Below the pieces are notes generated by a model. The model was not told where the DNA came from and searched no databases. It saw nothing but the letters and a program-made list of their open reading frames with translations. 64,000 nucleotides of DNA from Planctomycetales bacterium (GTDB lineage: Bacteria; Planctomycetota; Planctomycetia; Planctomycetales; Planctomycetaceae), in assembly GCA_026400835.1 (NCBI GenBank), contig JAPLOA010000054.1, forward strand, positions 98,788 to 162,787, written 5' to 3'. Positions 41,100 through 49,368 of the stretch are shown here, in pieces; within the stretch, counting starts at the first letter, position 1, and the number at the start of each line of letters is the position of its first letter. Position numbers and translations under genes: made by a program.

Positions 41100-42227
41100 A
41101 TGATGTCTGATTTGCAGATTGATTCCTCAGGAAAGAGCATCAATCCGAGACAACGAACTTTCCTGCGGATCTGGTCAGCAGGTCTCATACTAGTCCTGTT
41201 TGTCATCGGCTGGTCGAAAGTGTCGCCACTCCGACAACACAAACAGGAATCTGTGGAGCGTCACCGAGCTCGTATGAGTCGAAACGAGGAGGAATTCGGT
41301 ACCACAGCGCCTGACTCAAGCCTGCCTGAGAATGCTCAACCGATACCAGTGACTGTCGGATTCTACCTGGACCGCATCAGCAATCTTTCGGTAAGAGATG
41401 TCTCATGGACAGTGGATTTCTACGTCTGGTTTCGATGGACGGGTGATTCCATTGAGCCGGGTAATGACTTTCATGTTATTGATGGCTGGATAGAATCAAA
41501 AGTCAAAGAGAAAGAGGAACTCAATGGCGACGAGCACTATGAACGTTACCGCGTGATCGCAACGATTACAGAGCCGTTCAATGTGTCTCGATTTCCGCTC
41601 GACGAACACCTGTTGACGATTAAGATCGAGAACCCGCTCTATCAACGTGATCAGATGGTGTTTGTGCCGGATCTCGACAACACAAGTACCAGTTCACGGT
41701 TGAAGGTTCCTGCCTATGAGCTTCGCGGGACTGAACTGATCGAAAAACCACATTCCTACAAGACAACGCTCGGCGATCCTCGGCTGCCGGCGGGAGTCAA
41801 GTCCAACTATTCACAGGCACGTCTGGGCATCGGGCTTCATCGCGTTGGCTGGGGATACTTCTTTAAGATGTTCCAGGCATTGTATGTCGCATTGATGATT
41901 GCCATGTTGGCCATGTTCATCAAACCGACAAATGTTGACCCGCGATTCGGGCTGGGGATTGGTGGATTGTTCGCCGCAGTCGCAAACTCTTATGCCACGT
42001 CATCGTTGATTCCGGATACCGGCATCATGACGCTGGCCGATATGGTGAATGGAGTCGGAGTCTGGATGATTCTCCTGACGGTGATTCAATCGACTGTATC
42101 ACTCCATATTTATGAGAGACTCGGAGCCGAAGAACTGTCTCGCCGGTTTGACAGAATCTCGTTTATGATCCTTGCTGTCGGCTGCATAAGTATCAATCTG
42201 GCGATGCCAGTGGCAGCGCATTCATAG
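41100..42227 (+). CDS. pentameric ligand-gated ion channel homologue
   Basis: A 375-residue homologue of bacterial Cys-loop-type channels (GLIC/ELIC kind). An unusual N-terminal membrane helix (I-W-S-A-G-L-I-L-V-L-F-V-I-G-W, about 24-38) precedes the ligand-binding beta-sandwich (about 75-255), which contains T-V-G-F-Y-L-D-R-I-S-N-L and R-F-P-L-D-E-H-L-L-T-I-K-I-E (the family's conserved loop, without cysteines). Four channel helices follow: M1 F-F-K-M-F-Q-A-L-Y-V-A-L-M-I-A, M2 G-L-G-I-G-G-L-F-A-A-V-A-N-S-Y, M3 V-G-V-W-M-I-L-L-T-V-I-Q-S-T-V and M4 I-S-F-M-I-L-A-V-G-C-I-S-I. Gating ligand and ion choice cannot be read. The start could be at either of two adjacent ATGs. M2 is glycine-rich rather than the usual polar-lined pattern. 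Confidence 0.8.
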   Translation: MMSDLQIDSSGKSINPRQRTFLRIWSAGLILVLFVIGWSKVSPLRQHKQESVERHRARMSRNEEEFGTTAPDSSLPENAQPIPVTVGFYLDRISNLSVRDVSWTVDFYVWFRWTGDSIEPGNDFHVIDGWIESKVKEKEELNGDEHYERYRVIATITEPFNVSRFPLDEHLLTIKIENPLYQRDQMVFVPDLDNTSTSSRLKVPAYELRGTELIEKPHSYKTTLGDPRLPAGVKSNYSQARLGIGLHRVGWGYFFKMFQALYVALMIAMLAMFIKPTNVDPRFGLGIGGLFAAVANSYATSSLIPDTGIMTLADMVNGVGVWMILLTVIQSTVSLHIYERLGAEELSRRFDRISFMILAVGCISINLAMPVAAHS

Positions 42228-42805
42228 ATTGAAAACGACAAAAGGTGGCAACGTTTTTGTCGGACAATGGCTGGTGTCAGACTTTCCCGACGGCATGATC
42301 TGTACAAAACCGGCGGCACAAGGAATGTTTGTCATCGCCGCTTTGATGGATTCCCGATCAGGACAAAGTGATCTGCTGAACGTGATCAGGTAGTTGGAGC
42401 AAAATCCGTGCGAGCCAAATGAGTTCAGCACGCAGACCCGTGGGCCCGCTTGCGAATCATGAGCCGTTTTAATCCCGTTTGGTCGTGTCTCGTATGTGCT
42501 AATCGCCTGACGAGGCGAATGTCTCGCCGCTCCGGGGAGACCAGCTGTCGTCGCGTTACACGCAATCGCGGTCTGCTTCAGCCCCAACTCCGGCGTGCAG
42601 GACCGGAGCAGGGAAGCGAACTCCCGTTCGTCACCTCGGTCGTGACAACCGACGCAGTCAACCAAGATCCGTTTACCTCGTTACCGAAGTTATCCGGGCA
42701 GATTTAATTTACCCACGGTTCTAACGTGGAACGGTTATTCACAGGGGAGTTTTGTGTATACAAGTGGTCGAAGTCTCTGGGCTCGCTCGGGAATCCGTGT
42801 CATGA
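42228..42805. other. spacer with a dispersed repeat
   Basis: 578 bases between convergent genes. It contains repeat copy C at about 42591-42657. Minus-strand frames here lack coding signs. No transcription terminator was clear by eye. Confidence 0.4.
42591..42657 (+). repeat. dispersed intergenic repeat, copy C
   Basis: Reads CGGCGTGCAGGACCGGAGCA, then GGGAAGCGAACTCCCGTTCG, TCACCTCGGTCGTGACAACC and GACGCAGT. It matches copies B and D closely, differing mostly in TGCAGG where others have TGTCGG. Confidence 0.6.
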
Positions 42806-44458
42806 CTATCGCTTCTGCTTGGCGGCCCATGCCCGAGTCGCGGTGATGAAAGTTGTGAGACGCTTGTGAATTGCTGCGTAATCCTGGAAAGGTTCAACCT
42901 CAGGGAATTGCGAAGCAAAGTAGTCGGGGGAGAGACAACGAACTTCATACGTCTTGTTCTGAATCCCGATCCGAATGATAGCGGTCGGCATGTCGGTAAT
43001 CTCCGGAACGCCGCCCTCAGCCTTCTTCTGTTCAATCAGATCTGCGAGTCCTTGCGTGCTCAGGTCATAAAAATGATGTTTGTTGACCAAAAATTCAAGG
43101 AACTCTTTGACGTTGTCCGCACTCAAACGCTTAGTCAATTTTGGAAGTTTTCCGAAAGGATCCGTGATCACCGCTCGGCCATCTGCATAGATCACCAGCT
43201 CAGGCTCGTTGCTCGTCCGCTTCGGCGTGTAACCCCCTGCAAAATCCAGCATGATAATTCTGGCGTTCGGATCCGAAGGGATTTCGATCGGAATCGGCTC
43301 TGCATCCACTTCCCCGGTATCTCTCAATAATTCAACGGCCGGCGCTGTCATGGCGATTTCTGAAGTTTCATCTGACTCCGGTTCGCGCGTCGCGATCGTT
43401 TCGATTGTCGGAGTCGTTATGTTATCCAGACCCAATTGCTGCCATTTCGAATCCACCTCAGCCAAATCGATCGTTTCAAAACGGTCGAGCCCTTGTTCAT
43501 CGCCTTCGGCTCGAACAGCAGATTGGATTTCGACTCCCTTTGTTGAATGAGCCTGCAACGTTATCGTCGCCGTGCCGTCAATGTTGGAGACAGTTGTCCG
43601 CGAATCCACGTAATCGAGTCCCAGGTGCTGGCCGATGAACTCGGTAATGTAATCAGCAGTCCAAATTAGGCGGACAGATTGCTCCGGAGAACAACTCAGC
43701 TTCAAACCGCCTCGCACGAGCAAGACTCCGTTTTCTTGAAAAATGACCTCGGAGTTCTGATCAACAAAGAGTTGATCGTCTCTTGTGATCTTGACCATCA
43801 CGGTGCTGTCACTCTCCGTCCGAATCTTCGAGCCCACGAAAAGCGAATCTCCAGCGACAAGCATTCTCCAGCCTGCTCCGTCATCGGTTCGAGTCTGGAC
43901 TTCGCCGCTAAGCTGTTCCGTAACTTCCCCGACAGCAACACGGACCGAGGAGCTTGAACGAAGATCTTGTGCAGGTGTCGAATCGGCGACGGTGAACTGG
44001 CCCAACAGACTAAACACGCTCGGGCCCACGATGGTTTTCGTTGTCGCAATGATTGTGAAGCCCGCCTTCTTCGCGCCGCGCAGAACAGGAATCTTCAGAT
44101 CAAAGGTTTGCGGCGAAGTAAGTTGTAGAGTTTCATCATCGCTGGGGAACCTGGTCTCCCGCTTTTCGTCGTCAACCCACAACTCAACTCGAAACTCAGT
44201 CTTTTCAGGGGAGCGACAGAGAAACTCGCCATGGATTCGGATCTCCTCGCCAAATGACTCCCCTTCCAGGGTTCGCACGAGAGTCACTTCTTCAGATTCT
44301 GAGAAGTCTGTAACTTCAACACCTGTCAAGGTGTAACTCAATTGCATTCCTGAGTAAGGAGTAAGGGGAAACAGTTCCTGGCCATGTCCAACTTGCGCTG
44401 GAAGCATTAAAGCCAATCCGGTAACGAGAAACAGAATTTGCCTGCTGGACGAGACCAT
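42806..44458 (-). CDS. secreted FecR-domain-like protein
   Basis: A 550-residue exported protein (signal peptide M-V-S-S-S-R-Q-I-L-F-L-V-T-G-L-A-L, cleaved near G-H-G-Q). The first third is beta-rich with paired Ser/Thr/Glu strands (L-S-Y-T-L-T-G-V-E-V-T-D-F and F-D-L-K-I-P-V-L-R-G-A). The middle holds a FecR-like part (G-D-S-L-F-V-G-S-K-I-R-T-E-S-D-S-T-V-M-V-K and D-Q-N-S-E-V-I-F-Q-E-N-G-V-L-L-V-R-G-G). The last 150 residues are a separate domain with V-I-T-D-P-F-G-K-L-P-K-L-T and I-I-R-I-G-I-Q. FecR domains in this phylum are often surface or adhesion modules rather than iron-signal transducers. There is no membrane helix or sigma factor nearby, so the iron-signalling role is not supported. 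It follows the 825-residue gene by 12 bases. Confidence 0.6.
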   Translation of the reverse strand: MVSSSRQILFLVTGLALMLPAQVGHGQELFPLTPYSGMQLSYTLTGVEVTDFSESEEVTLVRTLEGESFGEEIRIHGEFLCRSPEKTEFRVELWVDDEKRETRFPSDDETLQLTSPQTFDLKIPVLRGAKKAGFTIIATTKTIVGPSVFSLLGQFTVADSTPAQDLRSSSSVRVAVGEVTEQLSGEVQTRTDDGAGWRMLVAGDSLFVGSKIRTESDSTVMVKITRDDQLFVDQNSEVIFQENGVLLVRGGLKLSCSPEQSVRLIWTADYITEFIGQHLGLDYVDSRTTVSNIDGTATITLQAHSTKGVEIQSAVRAEGDEQGLDRFETIDLAEVDSKWQQLGLDNITTPTIETIATREPESDETSEIAMTAPAVELLRDTGEVDAEPIPIEIPSDPNARIIMLDFAGGYTPKRTSNEPELVIYADGRAVITDPFGKLPKLTKRLSADNVKEFLEFLVNKHHFYDLSTQGLADLIEQKKAEGGVPEITDMPTAIIRIGIQNKTYEVRCLSPDYFASQFPEVEPFQDYAAIHKRLTTFITATRAWAAKQKR

Positions 44459-44470
44459 GACGATGTCCCT

Positions 44471-46948
44471 CTATTTCTTTCCTGACTTGGGAGCGGTTCC
44501 GGTATTGGAGGGGTTCTTCGTTTTCGACTTGAGAGTACTTCCGGTGCTGGAAGGCTTCGGTTGAATCGGTTCTGTTTTTAGCTTTGCTTCCCAGTCCCCG
44601 GCAACATGAATGAATACCATCGTTGTCTTGTCCTCCGTGTCAAAGTCAACATTGTGGGCTCCGATATAAAACTTCCATTTGCCCGATGCTGAATCAGCGT
44701 CTGTCAGTCGGCCCTCCATGCTTATCTCATATTTCTTAACTCCGTCTTTGCCCCCAGCAATATGATAGTCCTCAATTCTGTCCAGAAAGACCCCTCTGTT
44801 AACCTCGTTGAACTGGCCGCGGAGCTTGGTATCGATGACTCGAATTGGAGTCTTATCACCTGGGATGAACCAGCTCGCTGTCGATGATTCGCCCTCAATA
44901 ACGAGTTTCATAGGGAAAGGCATAACTTCAACCTTCTTTAAATCGACTTCCGTGCGTCTCCCTTCGTCGTTGACAAAGCTAAGCGAAGTTACGCTCATCT
45001 TGCCCTCATACGTCCCGTCTGCTTCACGTCCTTCAACGTCGACGTAAATGCTCTCCGAATATGCTTCTGCGGGCTTATCGAGGCGTTTAGCGGAAGCCTT
45101 CCGTCCATAAGCTTCCGCGCTAACCTTTCGTGTCACTGTCACTTTGTAATATCCCGGCGCATCATACTCATACTGCTTCTGGTTCCCGCCTTTGGGGGAA
45201 GTGTCTTCCGACCACGTGTAATACACCAACACGCTGGGCCACGCACCAGTGAGCTCATTGGCGATATTTTTCATTCGGTTCAGCTTGGCGGCAAACCACT
45301 TCGGCTCTCTAACCGACACCGTGACTATCGCTTTGTTTGTCCTGGAATCGAGTCTGAGCGGGTTTGGCGTGTAGGTGAGAATCAGCTCGGCGTTCGCCAC
45401 CTCGTCAAATAGTGATTCGTATTCGGTTTCGAGTTGATCGCGACGGAGTTTCCAGACATTAACAATGCCCGGGTAGCATTTGTCGTATTTGGCTTTAGCA
45501 ACTTTTGAGTCGTACTCCGCGTTACGCTCACCCAGTTCCAGAGCGGAGGCTTGTGCCGCTCGTGCTTCAACGAAACTTTGGATCTCATGTTCCTCTTTCA
45601 AATGCACGAACAGCTGTTCGTGCGTGTAGATTTTTTCCGACACGTCAAACCTCCGACCATTGAAAATGCCTGCCATCAGGTCTTCGCAGTCTTGCCTGTT
45701 GCCAACAAGTGAGGCTCCAGCATCTTTTGCAGATTCGATCGTTAGGTGGGTAATTTGCAAAAGCAAACCAATGACAGTTGGATCAACGCTTAAGGCGGCG
45801 GCGGCTATCGCAGCGGTATAATCACCTTCATTGTAGGCAGATCCTACTTCGTATGCTCCGACTGCTTTGGTCAGTGTATCGATGATAAAGGCGGCCGGCA
45901 CCTTCGCGGCGGCTTCCAGGATCTTTCGTCCAAGTTCATCGCCCTGCTGAATGGAGTTTAGGATCACCCGCAAGACCGCCTGCCGAGCCTCCGTAGAACC
46001 TTTAACTCGCGCAAGGATTGCGGACTCGACTGACGCTCGTTGGAGTACTTGTGCAACTCGGTGTTCAAGCACACTCAACGAAGAGGGACTCGACTTCAAC
46101 TGGGTCGCCAGTGTTCGCATTTCCGTTCGCCAGGTTTCATCGGCAGCGGCACCGATAAAGCCCCTGGATCTGGTAAGATCGCGCTCGATGCGTTCCAAGT
46201 ATTTACCGAGCGATTTGCCATCCCCGCTCTCGATACATTCCTTGGCATGCGTAACCCATTGACGAGAAACATTCGCTGCGCCCGTCGAATTGAGAAATTT
46301 TTTGCCTTCGGCCGCATGCAGTCCCTCTGTACCGCCCGAGAAAACATCATTTCCCGATTTATAAAATCGAGTTCCGAAATCTCGCTCGTATTCCTGCGTC
46401 CAGGCTGCCGCGCCGTCGCCGTAGAGGCCTTCTGTAAATTTTGCGGGAGTTTTTTTCGTCACTTCTGAATGGTATCCGAGATTGGGCACCTGTTTACGTT
46501 GAACAAAGAGTCGTGTCGCGTCTTCGGTATCCTGGACTGCCACCATCAACTGGCTTGGAGCGTAGAGGTTCGTTTTCTCAAGAACCCGTTGGGCATCTGA
46601 TCCGAACTCTTTATTAACCAGGCGAATAAACTCCTTGCGTCCTTCCGCCCACTTTGCAGCGGCTAGCTCCACATTCTCAATCGGACATGACTGAAGTACC
46701 AATCGCAGGTCATGGTCGGATGCTTTCGCAATGTCACCGTACGTAAGTACATCTCGGTATTGCCCGCCGCGAATCCAGGACCCCAGCCCTACGACCTCGT
46801 TCCCGGTCTGTTTCACAAATTTTTCTACGACTTTCTGCATTCGCGTGGCAGTCGATTCTGCAATGCAGGTCCCCGGCAGCAGAACCGTCAATGCACAGGC
46901 CAGTGTCAGAAACACTCTGGCCTTCAGGAATTTATTGACACATTGCAT
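44471..46948 (-). CDS. large secreted protein of unknown function
   Basis: An 825-residue exported protein with a signal peptide (A-R-V-F-L-T-L-A-C-A-L-T-V-L-L-P-G-T). I cannot assign a family. The first half is helical (Q-K-V-V-E-K-F-V-K-Q, R-L-V-N-K-E-F-G-S-D-A, R-V-L-E-K-T-N-L) with a segment G-A-A-A-W-T-Q-E-Y-E-R-D-F-G-T-R-F-Y. A mid-region has paired aromatics P-S-V-L-V-Y-Y-T-W-S-E-D-T and Y-E-Y-D-A-P-G-Y-Y-K-V-T-V-T, like PKD-type beta domains. The C-terminus is a Ser/Thr/Lys/Pro-rich low-complexity tail (S-S-T-G-S-T-L-K-S-K-T-K-N-P). It is followed by the FecR-like gene after 12 bases, so the two are probably one transcript. A structural or surface role is a guess. Confidence 0.6.
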   Translation of the reverse strand: MQCVNKFLKARVFLTLACALTVLLPGTCIAESTATRMQKVVEKFVKQTGNEVVGLGSWIRGGQYRDVLTYGDIAKASDHDLRLVLQSCPIENVELAAAKWAEGRKEFIRLVNKEFGSDAQRVLEKTNLYAPSQLMVAVQDTEDATRLFVQRKQVPNLGYHSEVTKKTPAKFTEGLYGDGAAAWTQEYERDFGTRFYKSGNDVFSGGTEGLHAAEGKKFLNSTGAANVSRQWVTHAKECIESGDGKSLGKYLERIERDLTRSRGFIGAAADETWRTEMRTLATQLKSSPSSLSVLEHRVAQVLQRASVESAILARVKGSTEARQAVLRVILNSIQQGDELGRKILEAAAKVPAAFIIDTLTKAVGAYEVGSAYNEGDYTAAIAAAALSVDPTVIGLLLQITHLTIESAKDAGASLVGNRQDCEDLMAGIFNGRRFDVSEKIYTHEQLFVHLKEEHEIQSFVEARAAQASALELGERNAEYDSKVAKAKYDKCYPGIVNVWKLRRDQLETEYESLFDEVANAELILTYTPNPLRLDSRTNKAIVTVSVREPKWFAAKLNRMKNIANELTGAWPSVLVYYTWSEDTSPKGGNQKQYEYDAPGYYKVTVTRKVSAEAYGRKASAKRLDKPAEAYSESIYVDVEGREADGTYEGKMSVTSLSFVNDEGRRTEVDLKKVEVMPFPMKLVIEGESSTASWFIPGDKTPIRVIDTKLRGQFNEVNRGVFLDRIEDYHIAGGKDGVKKYEISMEGRLTDADSASGKWKFYIGAHNVDFDTEDKTTMVFIHVAGDWEAKLKTEPIQPKPSSTGSTLKSKTKNPSNTGTAPKSGKK

Positions 46949-47464
46949 GTCCAGTCTCCGGCTTGTTCCAGGCGATTTTCATCCAACCCAATTCGAATTC
47001 GACGACTCATGGGTCGTTGCCACGACCCCGATTCCACTTTTCAGGACCTTCCATTGCTAATAATCGTGACGCCCAATCGCATGTGCTGCTGCGTGCGACT
47101 CTGGAGTACAACTGCCCCAGAACCGCACATCAGGAAGCGGCAAGCACTGCGAACGATCGAAGAAAAACGAACTTCAAAGACTCACGTCAAACACATCACT
47201 CGGCCCATCTATGCAGGTGCGGGACCATAAGCGCACGTGTCTCTTTTACTGTGAGGGCAAACCATGTTCCGATGGCGGCTGGTTCGATTCTTCGAAGAGA
47301 ATGTTCTTGCGATGGCCGCGGGTTCGAATGGACTTTGAAGTCTCTGCCGAGGAGGTTGTCGACTGGATCGCCGAGTACATTCCTGGCACGAAGTCTGCAC
47401 GTGCACCGCCTGGTCTCAGACAAATCCAGCTTTGACGAGAAACTCACTTTGAATTGCGAGATGA
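46949..47464. other. divergent spacer
   Basis: 516 bases between the minus-strand secreted protein and the plus-strand membrane protein; both promoters should lie here. A plus-strand frame of 74 codons (47211-47435) has no clear start site or family. No repeat was recognised. Confidence 0.35.
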
Positions 47465-48583
47465 ATGATGCGTCAACGAGTTCAAAAATGGTTTTGGCTT
47501 GTGGTGGCGTTCGGCGTTTCGATGCTTCCCGGTTTTGTGCAGGCCAATGTGGGGCCTCCATCTTCGGGAGGTCAGGTGGTCGCTGAACCTGTCGGCATTC
47601 AGGAAGTTGAGATCCGCTGGGAAGTGCTGCAAATTGACCTTCGTCCACTCGCCGAAAACGAGCCTGCCTTGGTTTCTGCAGAATACCAGCTTGAGAACCA
47701 TGGGCCGGAAAAAAGCCTGAACCTGCTGTTTGCCTCGGGCAGCGCAGAGGTCAGCCAGTTGACAGTCTCTCTCAATGAAAAGCCGCTCCCGAGCCGTCCG
47801 GCTCCGGAGACGCCGCTCCCGGAGTCGTGGCAGCCACCGAAAGAAACTCCGGGCCTGCATGGTGATCCGCCTGTCTCGTATCTGAGTTATGGCAGCCAGC
47901 CTGCAATTCCTTACGCGATGACAGTCGTGATTCCGGAGGGCTCGCACAAGTTACGTGTGCAGTATCGGGCCGAGGCCGCCGTTCACAGTTATGGGCAACC
48001 GACGCTCTATCATCAGTTCGCATACATCCTCGCGCCAGCTCGGGCGTGGTCAGGATTCGGCGGGATGGATGTTACGATTCAGCTTCCTCAGGGTTGGATC
48101 GTCTCCTGCAATCTGCCGCTGCAGAGAACTGGCGATGTCCTGGTGGGCCGCTTTTCCGAACTTCCTGCAGATGCGATTGCCCTGACAACTCAATCTGCGG
48201 TGAGTGATAGCTACGTCGTCGCTCACGAAGGGCTCTTTTGGCTCTACCTGCTCTCTGCGGTTTTTGGGCTGGCCTTCTGCTGGAAGAGGGGCCGCCACAC
48301 GGGACGGGAGCTGGCGAAACTGCCGAACGAATCTCCACCGCGTCGCGTCTGGCCGACGTCGCTGTTCACTGGAATACTGGCGGGCCTGGCCACTTTTGCC
48401 ATTGGTCTGCTGGCTATCTTTGTTCCTGATTTCCTGCTGCCCGCCAACCAGATCACTCACTATGGATACGGAAAGGTTTTCTACCTGTTCGGTGTACTTT
48501 ACCTGAGCAGCAATGTGGTGCTCATTGGTTTCGGCGTGGCTCAGTTGACCTCCAGATGGTTTAGGAAAAGGATTGCTGTTTGA
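47465..48583 (+). CDS. membrane protein with N-terminal beta-rich outer domain
   Basis: A 372-residue protein with a signal peptide (W-F-W-L-V-V-A-F-G-V-S-M-L-P-G-F) and a beta-rich outer domain of about 220 residues (V-E-I-R-W-E-V-L-Q-I-D-L, then Y-A-M-T-V-V-I-P-E-G-S-H-K-L-R-V, a pattern seen in proteins with a C-terminal membrane part). Three hydrophobic helices follow: F-W-L-Y-L-L-S-A-V-F-G-L-A-F-C-W, L-F-T-G-I-L-A-G-L-A-T-F-A-I-G-L and V-F-Y-L-F-G-V-L-Y-L-S-S-N-V-V-L. The family is not known to me. The chosen start at 47465 (M-M-R-Q-R) puts basic residues before the signal core. No operon partner is near. Confidence 0.65.
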   Translation: MMRQRVQKWFWLVVAFGVSMLPGFVQANVGPPSSGGQVVAEPVGIQEVEIRWEVLQIDLRPLAENEPALVSAEYQLENHGPEKSLNLLFASGSAEVSQLTVSLNEKPLPSRPAPETPLPESWQPPKETPGLHGDPPVSYLSYGSQPAIPYAMTVVIPEGSHKLRVQYRAEAAVHSYGQPTLYHQFAYILAPARAWSGFGGMDVTIQLPQGWIVSCNLPLQRTGDVLVGRFSELPADAIALTTQSAVSDSYVVAHEGLFWLYLLSAVFGLAFCWKRGRHTGRELAKLPNESPPRRVWPTSLFTGILAGLATFAIGLLAIFVPDFLLPANQITHYGYGKVFYLFGVLYLSSNVVLIGFGVAQLTSRWFRKRIAV

Positions 48584-49368
48584 CACGGCGATCCCGACTT
48601 AGTCAGGCGAAATGTGACCTGTGCAAATCAACCGCCATGAAATAACGCGACAACCGGCCCCGGTGAGACGAACCGACTCGAGTTCGCGCCCGTCCGCTGC
48701 CCCGGTCACATCACCGTCGGTCTCACCGACGCGGGTTGATGCGTCGCCGTGGAGGCACCAAAGCGGCGAGCTGATACGGCAATCGACTTTGCCAATCTGA
48801 CCACGCACACGCGATCCTGAGTCAATTCGGCTGGGCTTCCTTCTCCAATTCGTCGCGAACAACTCCATCTCCAACGAAATCGATTGTGTCGTCGGTTTGA
48901 CTGCGTCAAATCGCTTTTCGCGCGTCAACACAAGTCTAATTGATGAAGGGTTAGTGAGTCTGGCCAAAGTATTCGGACATCATGATTTGAGTAGTCCTGA
49001 TCTTCCAAAAAGTGACTGTTAACACACATTGAAATCCATATCCTCTGATGTTGAACACAAAGCTCGCGCGATTGCTGCGGGCGTCGATGCGGAAGTTTTG
49101 CTGTCCTGTTGCATCATACGCCGATGTCGTGCGACGGTTGAGCGGGTCGATGAGCTTCGTCCGGGCTCCTGCCGAATCTTACGTGAATCTGCGCGGGTTT
49201 CCCCTGGCATCGTACTGAGTTCGGCGACTGCAGCCCGCGTCTTTCAACTCACATGGCTGGTTTGCGTCTGTTTTTTCATAGTCGTACAATGACGGGCTGA
49301 ATGTTCCCTCCCTACCTCGCGCGACTTTGCTGTGCGACCTGCCTGCCCTCTCACATGGATTGAACGGT
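48584..49368. other. spacer before the PQQ-propeller gene
   Basis: 785 bases with no gene I can support. Short stretches (CCGGTCACATCACCGTCGGT, 48691-48710) recall the dispersed repeat family but are too degraded to call. The promoter for the propeller gene is expected near 49300. Confidence 0.35.

Noticed and set aside
42806..44458. Iron-signalling FecR role for the 550-residue protein
   Set aside because: No membrane helix, sigma factor or TonB receptor is nearby; the FecR-like part alone is common in surface proteins of this phylum.
47211..47435. Small frame upstream of the three-helix membrane protein
   Set aside because: It has a few plausible coding traits but no ribosome site or family, and a minus-strand frame overlaps it.
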